Origin: Desulfobacterium sp.
Lineage (GTDB): Bacteria > Desulfobacterota > Desulfobacteria > Desulfobacterales > Desulfobacteraceae
DNA length: 52,573 bases
NCBI GenBank assembly: GCA_016342325.1
Contig: JAEINR010000038.1
Coordinates: 1-52,573 of the forward strand
Direction: 5' to 3'
This document shows positions 17,433 to 25,446 of this stretch, one piece after another (the first letter of the stretch is position 1; each line of letters begins with the position of its first letter). Under the pieces are notes generated by a model. The model was not told the DNA's origin and ran no database searches. It saw only the letters and a program-made list of their open reading frames with translations. The translations under genes were made by a program, and so were the position numbers.

Positions 17433-17944
17433 TCATTTCTCCTCTTTTTTCTTATGATAGGATATGGGAACTACCTTGCAATTATCAAAGGTGACATTCC
17501 CCGGCAAATGGAACCTTAGCTGTGCGTTCATAATGCCGGTAACTTCCATGGCTTCGATTACTTTGCAGTCGCTTGATTTGACCACATCCCGGACGGTTTC
17601 GGTTGCAGATTCGCAGCCCAATACGATCACAGCATCATATTGTTGCGCACATTTTTGTAGCTTCTTGCGCTTCTGTGACGTCCACATGCACATGAACCAT
17701 TGGTGATAAGGAATGCTCTTGAACACGTCCGTGTTTACGCCATTTTTACTTAATCGGGATTGCAGTGTCCTGATATATTGCTCGAAAGGAGCCGACTTCA
17801 GGAAATGCCTGAAGAATTGAATGAAGAATTTTTTTCTCTCACGGCTACTGTAACTGCAGGAGACATATTGCAGGGCACTATCAAGGCAGAACTCAATCCT
17901 GCAATTTCAGGAAGGATGTCCCGGTCATTGAAATGAATCGGCAT
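17433..17944 (-). pseudogene. Gene split by one-base frameshift in an A7 run
   Basis: A 48-codon frame starting at ATG 17944, with GGTGAG 4 nt upstream, runs MPIHFNDRDILPEIAG... to VAVREK and is then lost. A second frame with no good start continues as KFFIQFFRHFLKSAPFEQ to the stop at 17433. The two join seamlessly if the run of seven A (17829-17835, T on the plus strand) had eight, giving a 170-residue protein with conserved-looking cysteines (VPCNM, VLGCES, DNCKV). I do not recognise the family. The junction reads A-AAA-AAT in the upstream frame, compatible with -1 ribosomal slippage; a homopolymer sequencing error or a true pseudogene is at least as likely. An internal GTG at 17726 could still yield a 97-residue product. 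Its stop overlaps the amidohydrolase start. Confidence 0.7.
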
Positions 17945-18006
17945 TTGTCTCACCTTTCGTTGCCCCGGATGACACCGGAATTAGTTGGAAACGGATGTAT
18001 TCCCGG

Positions 18007-18030
18007 AAAAAAAAACGCGCCCTTACGCGT
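18007..18030 (-). terminator. Terminator after the decarboxylase gene
   Basis: On the minus strand ACGCG-TAAGGG-CGCGT is followed by eight further T. It lies 38 bp past the stop of the decarboxylase-like gene and separates that gene cluster from the frameshifted gene downstream. Confidence 0.65.
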
Positions 18031-18067
18031 GACTCCCGGTATCCTGTGTGGATCGGGGAATCAGGTT

Positions 18068-19207
18068 TCAGTCGGTCACAGCAACCCCGATCTGGTTTTT
18101 AATCTGGACCGGAATGCCGCCGTCTCCACTATTGAAAACCGGGAAGCATTGTGAGTAGTTTATTTTTCCCGGTTCAAAAACAAGGAGGATGGAAGAGCCA
18201 CCATAACCGAACCTGCCGAGATGTTCCCCTTTTTGGATGGTATATCCGGGTACGAATTTTGGATCAGTGACTATGGATCCCACGCCCCAGAATCCCACAG
18301 GGACCATGGCAACATACCCAAGTTTTTCCGTCTTAAAAATATATGAGGTGCGTTTGTGTTTGGCCAGTTGCTTGTACCAGTTTACATCGGCAAAGTTGTA
18401 GTTATAGGATCCTGCATATTCTTGTACTTCAACCACCGTACCGGTTACAGGTGCGTGAAAATGGTGATAATCCGTGAACCAGAGCAGGATGTCCAGAACA
18501 GGGCCGCCCACAAATTTTTCCGCATAAGGGCTGTTGTTCAGCGCCTGGCGGATGTTTATTTCATCCCGTTTTATTTTAAAGCTCTCATCCAGGTGGCTGG
18601 CATAAATTTGACAGGCCATTCCGTCGGCTGGGGATACGATGATGGAAGGATCTCCTTTACCGCTCAGCGGGCGAGCCCCTTTCTTGAGGTCCCGCAGAAA
18701 AAAGTCGTTAAATGTCTGGAATCCGTTTTCAGGAACGATAAAATCCGACATCTTTATTTCCGGGGTCTTCATCCATTGGAACATGGTTCGGGCAGACGTC
18801 TGGGTGCCAAGATATTGTCCCCGGGCATTCAGAAAGGCAATAAACCATGAACTGAAGATATTATCGTTAAATAAAATATCTCCGGCCGCAGAATTGGCCA
18901 AAGCATCAAAGGGTACGATATATTTGGACGGATTTGCCGGAACCGGATTGTATACCAGCCATTCTTCAAAAAAACGGACAAAATAGTCCATATTTTTCCC
19001 ATACCAGGCTGAGCCTTTTTCCTGGTGCTGCAATGCAGTGTTAATCTGTTCTGACAATCCAGGCGTCTCCCTGAGAAGTTCCCTTAAATTTTGAACAATT
19101 GTGGGGCAATTTTTTCCTGGTTCAATTTCTTTGGTCTTGGCAAAAATACCGCACGGCAGCAGTGTAAGGAACAAAAAAAGTGAAATCGCTGTGATGATTT
19201 TTTTCAT
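18068..19207 (-). CDS. Secreted phosphatidylserine decarboxylase-like enzyme
   Basis: 379 residues from ATG 19207 (AGGAGA 7 nt upstream; a longer frame to 19237 overlaps the upstream gene and is not preferred). A signal peptide covers residues 1-23. After a ~120-residue N-terminal extension comes the PSD catalytic domain with Asp in VSPADGMA, His in TDYHHFHAPVTG and the self-cleaving serine in GYGGSSILLVF (LGST of classic PSD). All triad positions are kept, so it should process itself to a pyruvoyl enzyme. The N-terminal extension resembles that of PSD-related decarboxylases such as fungal L-tryptophan decarboxylase, so a free amino acid is an alternative substrate. Export is unusual: housekeeping PSD is cytoplasmic-face membrane bound. 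It follows a phospholipase gene by 16 bp. Confidence 0.82.
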   Translation of the reverse strand: MKKIITAISLFLFLTLLPCGIFAKTKEIEPGKNCPTIVQNLRELLRETPGLSEQINTALQHQEKGSAWYGKNMDYFVRFFEEWLVYNPVPANPSKYIVPFDALANSAAGDILFNDNIFSSWFIAFLNARGQYLGTQTSARTMFQWMKTPEIKMSDFIVPENGFQTFNDFFLRDLKKGARPLSGKGDPSIIVSPADGMACQIYASHLDESFKIKRDEINIRQALNNSPYAEKFVGGPVLDILLWFTDYHHFHAPVTGTVVEVQEYAGSYNYNFADVNWYKQLAKHKRTSYIFKTEKLGYVAMVPVGFWGVGSIVTDPKFVPGYTIQKGEHLGRFGYGGSSILLVFEPGKINYSQCFPVFNSGDGGIPVQIKNQIGVAVTD

Positions 19208-19223
19208 GTCTGTTCTCCTGTTT

Positions 19224-21131
19224 TCAGGCAGATGCATTATCGAAAAATGACTGTAATTGTTTTTTCAAGGGACTTTCATCCGCTAACATCGTCCAGGCCC
19301 ACATTTGTGACAGGGCGTTTGATTCTTTTGGGGCAAGCCCGATTTTAAAAAAAGTGCTGTAATAGGGGAAATTCTTAAAAGGTCCTAGGGGATCTTTTTC
19401 ATCATTCTGTCCTTTATTTATTTCTGAGGCCAGGGTTTGATCGGTAATTTGATTCTGCCAGTTCAGTATTTTTGCATTTTGGATGTAGAGGATGTGTATG
19501 GTGCGCCCCGGGGAAATATTGGCCAGGGGATTGGCCACGGTGGTTATTGTCATTTCATAGAACGGGGCAGAGGTGTTCACAAGAGTCTCATCTGGCTGAC
19601 TGCCTGGAAGAGCACCGCAGCTTGCGGCATATAATCCCTTGACCAGCCCATCAAAGGGGGTGTCTCCGGCTACCCCGTCGTTGTTGAACACCTTGACCAG
19701 ACTCTCAGCTTTAAACGCCGTGTTTGTGGGGTCCTGCTGGGCCGGGGTAAATACTTTGTATGTCCCATCCTGGGTGTCAAAATCAATACCGAAAAGGGGG
19801 GCAGCCTGGGTTGCTGCAATAATGTGTTTGGTTTTAGATTGTTTGTCCGTTTTGATTTCAAGTGGGACATCAGGATTGTCAAAAACCACCAGATAAAGGG
19901 GCTCCTGATCTGCACTGCCTGTATCTGTCTGGGACAGAATACCTAAAATACCTGTATTCTCAAGGGTGCCGCCGTCGGTGAATTGTATTTCCCTGTTTGT
20001 GCTCAAGGGACTGATCGGCCAGTAGTTGTAACTGGGAACAATATCACCCAGGAAGGAAATGCCTTTGGCAGCAAGTTTTTCCAGTTCTTTTTCTAATATT
20101 TTTTCAATGTCCTGGGAAAGATCAGTTTCCGCTTTTGCCAGCAGATCCTTTTTATGGGCAGGTGTTATTTTTTTTTCGACCCGTTGAATCAGAGATTTTC
20201 TTCTGTCTGAATCCTGAAGATCCTCCAGGATCCATTGGGCAATCGTCTCAGCGAAAAAAGCACTTGATGTACTGACGATGTCAATGAGGGAATAGGGTTG
20301 GGAGATTGTCACCGCCACTGGTGAGGATTCTGACGATTTCTGGATCAGTGTTGATCCGTATCCATAGGATTCCACCGAGCCGCCCCCTGTAATGGTTTTA
20401 TCCGGCGTCTGGCCCTGTACACCGCCTGCAACCGGGGTGACCTGATTGGGCAGTTGAACAATATTGAACTCTTTGGAATCTGTGATCTTTACAGGCTCCA
20501 TGAGATTATTGTTCATAATGACAAATGGCCGGCCTTGACGAACAAAGAAAAAATCATCCGGCTTAGGGGCGCCTTGGGGAAAATAATCCCTGGCATAACC
20601 ATGGGACAAGGAAAAGTATTTGGAAGAGGACCAGGAGTTTTCCCCTTCATCTCTCAGTTTGTAGGGTTCAAGAATAAAACTGGCCACAAGGTCAGCCCAC
20701 AGCCATTTATGATCCTGTCTTTTATTGAAGAGCAGGAAAATAACCCCCTGGGCCACGAGCGTATCAATACTTATGCCTGCTGGTGCCTGGCCCAGGCTGT
20801 GCGGGGTCAATTGGGTGATATCAAGATGATCGGCCTGGGTTTCAAGGGAGAGTCGGGCCGGCGGGTAATAGGTTCCGAGAAGATCTTTGTCCGTGACTCC
20901 CTCCGGCAGGTAGGAATACACAGATGAGGCCCATGTGCCGCCCGAAACAGAGGAAATATAGCGTGCCCTGTTGATAAGGTTCAGCTCTTTAAGCCCCAGT
21001 AACTGGCCCCAGGCACAGGTCATGGCCCGGGATCCGCCGCCGGAAAAGCAGACACCGATATTCGGCCTTGCAGGATCTGAATTGGCTATTGTCGGGTTCT
21101 TGCCGGTTTTTGGATAGGTGTTTGTCTTCAT
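19224..21131 (-). CDS. cPLA2/patatin-like phospholipase
   Basis: 635 residues of the Ser-Asp lipase superfamily. The oxyanion motif GVCFSGGGSRAM (residues ~26-37) is followed by the nucleophile Ser63 in SSVSGGTW, as in cytosolic phospholipase A2 and patatins, and the partner Asp (~384) in FTDGGTLENTG. The middle third contains an insertion with a long charged helix (about 285-350). No signal peptide is visible. It overlaps the preceding 102-codon gene by four bases (ATGA) and precedes the secreted decarboxylase by 16 bp, so the three look like an operon acting on phospholipids. Substrate specificity is unknown. Confidence 0.83.
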   Translation of the reverse strand: MKTNTYPKTGKNPTIANSDPARPNIGVCFSGGGSRAMTCAWGQLLGLKELNLINRARYISSVSGGTWASSVYSYLPEGVTDKDLLGTYYPPARLSLETQADHLDITQLTPHSLGQAPAGISIDTLVAQGVIFLLFNKRQDHKWLWADLVASFILEPYKLRDEGENSWSSSKYFSLSHGYARDYFPQGAPKPDDFFFVRQGRPFVIMNNNLMEPVKITDSKEFNIVQLPNQVTPVAGGVQGQTPDKTITGGGSVESYGYGSTLIQKSSESSPVAVTISQPYSLIDIVSTSSAFFAETIAQWILEDLQDSDRRKSLIQRVEKKITPAHKKDLLAKAETDLSQDIEKILEKELEKLAAKGISFLGDIVPSYNYWPISPLSTNREIQFTDGGTLENTGILGILSQTDTGSADQEPLYLVVFDNPDVPLEIKTDKQSKTKHIIAATQAAPLFGIDFDTQDGTYKVFTPAQQDPTNTAFKAESLVKVFNNDGVAGDTPFDGLVKGLYAASCGALPGSQPDETLVNTSAPFYEMTITTVANPLANISPGRTIHILYIQNAKILNWQNQITDQTLASEINKGQNDEKDPLGPFKNFPYYSTFFKIGLAPKESNALSQMWAWTMLADESPLKKQLQSFFDNASA

Positions 21132-21436
21132 GATAGTCCTCCTTTTGATTTTAGAAACTTGGCCTGAAGTTTATTGTTGAACTTGGAAGCGTGTTTCTCG
21201 TTGAGGCACAGGAACAGAAAAGTACGATAGTCATGCCATAGTAAACCCTTTTTAAAAATGCAATCGGCGAAATTCTCAAGAATAGTTTCTGGTTTGAAAT
21301 TCGCTTCGTTTTTAAGGCGATTATAGATATCTTCCAACATCACTGGTGAAACCCGGTGCCTGTTGATTGTTGGATCTTTACTAAGGGTCAACAAAGACTT
21401 GTCCCCCGGCTTTCTATTTTGTGTAAGCGACAACAC
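21128..21436 (-). CDS. Small hypothetical protein coupled to phospholipase
   Basis: A 102-residue frame from GTG 21436, basic and without membrane segments; the part from Met33 (MLEDIYNRLKNEANF) looks like a compact helical domain. No family recognised. Its stop overlaps the phospholipase start in an ATGA, which favours a real gene in the same operon, perhaps a chaperone, regulator or neutraliser of the lipase. There is no strong ribosome-binding site at the GTG; the start could be the ATG at codon 33. Confidence 0.5.
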   Translation of the reverse strand: MLSLTQNRKPGDKSLLTLSKDPTINRHRVSPVMLEDIYNRLKNEANFKPETILENFADCIFKKGLLWHDYRTFLFLCLNEKHASKFNNKLQAKFLKSKGGLS

Positions 21437-21534
21437 CCTGCCAGGAGCTTAAAACGTACAGATGACCATAGGCGGCGATCAGGTCGGTCGATGAATCTTT
21501 TCGATTGTTTGTATGATTTTTAATGTGCTTGGTT

Positions 21535-21927
21535 CTATAACAAGGAGCTTGTTGGCTTTATATGGGTGGCATAAAGGAATCCATTGGCTGCTTGAGAATC
21601 GCCGTCTTCTCCTCCCCATGAAGCCAGAGAGTGCCAGGTCGGTTCGGTCTGAATTAGATCATTGTCTTTACTTCTCTTAATATGCGTAGTAAAGAACCAT
21701 AGAATCAATCCGCCAAGGACTGTTACTAAAAGGCTGCCAATAATTTTACCGATCGCTGATTGAATCATATCGACATGTTGAAAAAAATTAAATGGCTCAA
21801 CTGATAGCAATCTAAGGCCATGGTTCAATTCCATACTCTCCGTGGTGGGTAATAAAGACTTTAAATTCGTCTGGCGGAAAGTATGACTCAATTTGAAATT
21901 TATTTTTAAACAAATAATTCCATACAT
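21535..21927 (-). CDS. Possible small one-TM protein
   Basis: A 130-codon frame with one clear transmembrane segment (IGKIIGSLLVTVLGGLILWF, about residues 58-77) and a polar C-terminus. The N-terminal ~50 residues look less protein-like, and Met54 (MIQSAIGKII) may be the real start. No family recognised, no clear ribosome-binding site. The base composition is more AT-rich than the core genes on either side. Reported with low confidence. Confidence 0.35.
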   Translation of the reverse strand: MYGIICLKINFKLSHTFRQTNLKSLLPTTESMELNHGLRLLSVEPFNFFQHVDMIQSAIGKIIGSLLVTVLGGLILWFFTTHIKRSKDNDLIQTEPTWHSLASWGGEDGDSQAANGFLYATHIKPTSSLL

Positions 21928-22014
21928 TGTTATCGATATAAATGTTTATTTCTCTCCCGAAATATAACGGACGCTTCAGCCGCGCGAGGAACGAGCGTCG
22001 GTTGGAAACGATGG

Positions 22015-22527
22015 TCAGCTGGCGCCTTCAGGGTTGAGTTTGCAGTAAATAACATGATTAACGTAATGATCATAGAGCCACTCGGCATCCAAGATTGTTC
22101 CGGTGTTTTGGTAGTTCAATCTTTCGGCAACAGCCCTGCTTGACACGTTTTCTTGCGCTATGTGTATTTCAAGCTTGTGTAATCCAAGCCTGTCGAACCC
22201 AAGTGTTTCCAAGGCGCCACATGCCATAGTTATTAGGCCCTTGCCTTGTGACTGTTGAGATATCCAATAGCCAATGAACCCCGCCTTGATGGTTCTGTTT
22301 ATTGAGTCGAAACCGCAAATACCACAAACACGTCCTGCATCCTCAACGACATGAATCATGCTTCCTTGTTCTGCATAATCGCGAAGGGAGGTTTTTATGA
22401 ATTCCCTCGTATCATCAAGGGTTTTATTGTGATCAAGCCAGGGAAGCCATCTTCTCAAGTAGGCACGGTTTTCGTCCACAAGTTTAAATAGTTCCTCGGC
22501 ATCTATGTGTGAAACTAGTCTTATCAT
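22015..22527 (-). CDS. GNAT acetyltransferase (RimJ/RimL type)
   Basis: 170 residues of the GNAT fold, nearest in pattern to RimJ/RimL N-terminal protein acetyltransferases: LRRWLPWLD near the N-terminus, the GYWISQQSQGKGLITMAC acetyl-CoA pyrophosphate loop (~91-108), and HKLEIHIAQENVSSRAVAERL (~120-140). Substrate cannot be told. It lies alone in an AT-rich stretch with other single small genes and has only a weak ribosome-binding site. Confidence 0.85.
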   Translation of the reverse strand: MIRLVSHIDAEELFKLVDENRAYLRRWLPWLDHNKTLDDTREFIKTSLRDYAEQGSMIHVVEDAGRVCGICGFDSINRTIKAGFIGYWISQQSQGKGLITMACGALETLGFDRLGLHKLEIHIAQENVSSRAVAERLNYQNTGTILDAEWLYDHYVNHVIYCKLNPEGAS

Positions 22528-22840
22528 ATTACATGCTACTTTCTTAAGGGTCTGCGCATATGCCAGCCAACAAGAGGTTGAGCAGTTTTTTCTGAGTATC
22601 TCCGTTTGTCAAGTAACACTCATGCGATATCAAATTTGATATGGTTTGACAACCCATTTTGAAGCATGTCACTCTGTTTTCTAACAGTAGAACACTCCAT
22701 ATTGAATAATATACAGTTTTCCGGATAACTCCAAAATGATCTAAATTGAATCGATTTTATTAAAAATATACAAATTTGTGTTACAGACAAACAAAACATC
22801 TCAGAATGAGTAGGGGGACTTTCGGGAATGGTCCCGGTAT
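22528..22840. other. Gene-free stretch with nested palindrome
   Basis: No coding frame of note. It holds a perfect 16-bp palindrome ATATCAAATTTGATAT (22627-22642) enclosed by a second inverted pair, TTGTCAA (22606-22612) and TTGACAA (22646-22652). This looks like an operator or the core of a lost mobile sequence rather than a terminator, since no T run follows. The rest is AT-rich and shows nothing else. Confidence 0.5.
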
Positions 22841-22878
22841 TTAAAATATAAAATTTTGAAGATTATCCAAAACGTATG

Positions 22879-22996
22879 GGATCAGGCTGCTCATGGTGCC
22901 GGCCAGGATGAAGAGGGAGACGATGAATCCCACGGTGATGAGGTTGTGGCCGACTTGTGCCAGGTGATGAAGGACTGCCCGGCAACGGCCCAGAAC
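22879..22996 (-). pseudogene. Relic of an MFS transporter gene
   Basis: About 118 bp closely matching 24643-24775 inside the intact MFS gene 1.7 kb away; encoded residues HLAQVGHNLITVGFIVSLF correspond to HLAQMGHDLISVGFIVSLF in that gene. Compared with it, 16 bases are missing between two AGGTG repeats, which breaks the frame. Only this internal segment survives, so it is a decayed partial duplication, directly next to the VOC gene. Confidence 0.8.
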
Positions 22997-23003
22997 AAAA
23001 GCG

Positions 23004-23408
23004 TTATTCGGTGGTTTTATCCAGTTCTGTATTGGGAGACCAAAACTCAAGCCGATTGCCTTCAGGGTCGTAAATGTGGATAAGCTTTGCCCCCCAAGCA
23101 TGATCTTTAATCGGTGGCGGATTAAGTCCTACCTTGCTCAAGTATAAATGTGTCGTTTCAATATCCTCAACTTCCAGTGTGATGGTGATGCCTTTACCCC
23201 TGTTGCTGTCAATTGATGTCCTGGCTTCATCTGCAATGCTCAGGCGGGCTGCAACATTTAATTTGAATTCCACGAACCATTCACAAGAGGTTGTTACCTC
23301 TAACCCTAGCTGGGCTTTGTAAAAAGCAACCGTCTCTTTCCATTTCCTACAATACAAGATCGTGTTGGCGGTTTTTATATCCATTATCCATTCTTTTTTT
23401 GAGCACAT
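23004..23408 (-). CDS. VOC-superfamily (glyoxalase/bleomycin resistance-like) protein
   Basis: 134 residues, a single vicinal-oxygen-chelate unit pair: ANTILYCRKWKETVAFYKAQLGLEV at the N-terminus, ITLEVEDIETTHLYL in the middle and IYDPEGNRLEFWSP with the metal-ligand Glu at the end. Members are dioxygenases, glyoxalases or drug-binding proteins; the substrate is unknown. Met9 (23384) is an alternative start. It abuts the MFS relic, suggesting insertion into or replacement of a former transporter copy. Confidence 0.82.
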   Translation of the reverse strand: MCSKKEWIMDIKTANTILYCRKWKETVAFYKAQLGLEVTTSCEWFVEFKLNVAARLSIADEARTSIDSNRGKGITITLEVEDIETTHLYLSKVGLNPPPIKDHAWGAKLIHIYDPEGNRLEFWSPNTELDKTTE

Positions 23409-23420
23409 AAAATGACTCTT

Positions 23421-24230
23421 TTATGCATTTGGGGGTAATCTTTCTATGTAGTTGTTTAACATTTCATCAACATCAATACCATAGGTTTCAAAGAAACTTG
23501 ATTTGAACCCGTTGCCGGATTGTAGCTTTGTGACAAACATTTTAAAAAGTAATGGATTTGATTTCGCCATATATCCAACAAACATCCCGCTCTGGCTGTA
23601 GAACATCCGAGGCCCTATCGCATCCGTAGTTTTGAGGCTTCGATTAAATAGTGCGCCTTTTGACACAGGTAAAAAATGTTTCTTTTGGATGAATTTTTCA
23701 AGTGTTTCTTTTTCGAAGTTTCTGGGTGCTCCGCCACCATCGGAAACATAAATTGCCAGCCCTTCCCTGAACCATCGAGGTAACGTGCGATTGAAATTTA
23801 TAATGCCGAGTGTTTGAGAAAACTGGACATGGGAAAGTTCATGACCGATCATTCCATAAACTTTTTCCGGCATCGTTGATAACATTCCGGATAAGTACAC
23901 GTCACTTCCAACGGAGGCCCCCATGGCCTTTTTCGATATACCTGAAAATTTAGAAAAACTTTCAGTGCTCGCAAAAGCATATACGGTTATTGGCTCTTTA
24001 AACGTTCCGTATTGTTTAAGCGCTACATTTTCAAGGGCAGCCGGTAAATGGCGAGCGGCTTCATGGGCTAACACTTCAGCCCCACTTTCGTATAAAATTC
24101 GATTGTCCGAAGGCAAAACTTTGAAATCAGTCGTCAATCGTGCAATGCGACTTTCCATGAGCCCGCAACCGGCAATGGACATAAACAGGACTATTAGGGG
24201 GGTAAAAAATAATGAGAACAGTTTTTTCAT
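23421..24230 (-). CDS. Lipoprotein zinc metallopeptidase-like protein
   Basis: 269 residues with a lipoprotein signal (lipobox SIAGC, Cys ~22). It carries HELSH (HExxH, near residue 129) and, 21 residues later, RWFREGLAIYVSDG with a glutamate in the position of the third zinc ligand, the arrangement of gluzincin-like peptidase-MA proteins. So it should be a membrane-anchored zinc peptidase of the envelope. No substrate is known. It is separated by 37 bp from the upstream MFS gene and could be the tail of that operon. Confidence 0.75.
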   Translation of the reverse strand: MKKLFSLFFTPLIVLFMSIAGCGLMESRIARLTTDFKVLPSDNRILYESGAEVLAHEAARHLPAALENVALKQYGTFKEPITVYAFASTESFSKFSGISKKAMGASVGSDVYLSGMLSTMPEKVYGMIGHELSHVQFSQTLGIINFNRTLPRWFREGLAIYVSDGGGAPRNFEKETLEKFIQKKHFLPVSKGALFNRSLKTTDAIGPRMFYSQSGMFVGYMAKSNPLLFKMFVTKLQSGNGFKSSFFETYGIDVDEMLNNYIERLPPNA

Positions 24231-24267
24231 AGCGATCTTACCCTTTTGCGTGTGCCAAGGGCGCCCA

Positions 24268-25428
24268 TCAGGCGTCTTTTCCGACCCTGGGGAATTTCAC
24301 GATGGGGAGCAGGGTTATCAGGGGCACAAATGCGGTCCAGCACAGGACGGTCTCGATGGAGTAGATGTCGGCAAGCTTACCCACCACGGGTGAGGCAAGG
24401 CCGCCCAGGCCGTAGGCAAGTCCCATCATCAGGCTTGAGACCATGGATCTTCCCCTGGGGGCCAGGCGTTGGGCCATGAGGACGCCCAGGGGCATGGTTG
24501 CCAGGGCAAAGAATCCGCCGATAAAGGCACCCAGATAGACCCAGTTGTCCGGAAGATAGAGGTAGAGCAGCATGGCCGGGGTCATCAGAAGATGGGTGAT
24601 GAAGAAGATCCGCTTGAACCCGATCTTGTCCGACAGGGCGCCCGAGATCAGGCCGCTCATGGTGCCGGCCAGGATAAAGAGGGAGACGATGAACCCAACG
24701 GAGATGAGGTCGTGGCCCATTTGTGCCAGGTGGACCGGCATGAAGGTGATGAAGGACTGGCCGGTAACGGCCCGGAGTACCATGACCACCCAGATCATGG
24801 TCATGGGTTTCCACACGCCCCCGAGGGTCTCCTTGAGGGAACCCCAGAAGCCTGCGCTTTTGAATCCTTCGCTAATGGGCATGGGAATGGTTTTTAGGCA
24901 GACCAGGATGCAGATAAATCCGAAAATAATGGTGTAGGGCATGGCTTCGAGGCCAAAGCGCCCCACATACCAGGAGATGAACACCGGGCCCAGGGCAAAG
25001 GAGAATGTGCCGCCGGTGTTGAAGATGGACATGCACAACCCCTGTCTTGCACCGGAGTAGAGGGGGAGCATGCCCGTCACCGAGGGGTGGAACATGGACG
25101 ACCCAGCCGATCCTGCGGCCAGCACCAGGAGCAGCAGTATGAAGTTGGGGGCGATCCCGGAAAAGGGGATGCAGGTGACCGTTAAAAACAGGCCCCAGAG
25201 GATGAACCCCCGGGTCTGGTACCGGTCGGCCAGATACCCCACACAGGGCTGGACCACAAAGGCCAATAACCGGATCACGCCGGTTAATAGCCCCACCTGG
25301 GCCATTGAAAGGGCCAGCTTGTCCACATAGACCGGAAGTAACGGACTTGTGAACGAACTGTAGAAGTCGCCCGTAAAATGGACCAGGGTGAGGGCCGCAA
25401 CAATCTTGATGTTTAGCTTGGTGGTCAC
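24268..25428 (-). CDS. MFS transporter, fosmidomycin-resistance (Fsr)-like
   Basis: 386 residues with about 12 transmembrane segments. The N-terminal HFTGDFYSSFTSPLLPVYV and the GSAGSSMFHPSVTGM motif match the Fsr branch of the major facilitator superfamily, drug exporters with acidic residues in TM1. The start codon is GTG with a weak site. It follows the PFL gene by 18 bp, in the likely order ACT-PFL-MFS, so it may export a compound linked to those regulators. A broken copy of its middle lies at 22879-22996. Confidence 0.85.
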   Translation of the reverse strand: MTTKLNIKIVAALTLVHFTGDFYSSFTSPLLPVYVDKLALSMAQVGLLTGVIRLLAFVVQPCVGYLADRYQTRGFILWGLFLTVTCIPFSGIAPNFILLLLVLAAGSAGSSMFHPSVTGMLPLYSGARQGLCMSIFNTGGTFSFALGPVFISWYVGRFGLEAMPYTIIFGFICILVCLKTIPMPISEGFKSAGFWGSLKETLGGVWKPMTMIWVVMVLRAVTGQSFITFMPVHLAQMGHDLISVGFIVSLFILAGTMSGLISGALSDKIGFKRIFFITHLLMTPAMLLYLYLPDNWVYLGAFIGGFFALATMPLGVLMAQRLAPRGRSMVSSLMMGLAYGLGGLASPVVGKLADIYSIETVLCWTAFVPLITLLPIVKFPRVGKDA

Positions 25429-25446
25429 GCTATTCTTTTACGGCGA

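Noticed and set aside
18356-18850. Plus-strand frame of 164 codons inside the decarboxylase gene
   Set aside because: Antisense to a gene with full catalytic motifs; no sign of its own translation.
21960-22620. Integron attC-like sites around the GNAT gene (TAACGGACGC..., CCAACAAGAGGTTG)
   Set aside because: The required GTTRRRY and RYYYAAC cores are not met at either end, and no integrase is present, so a cassette array is not supported.
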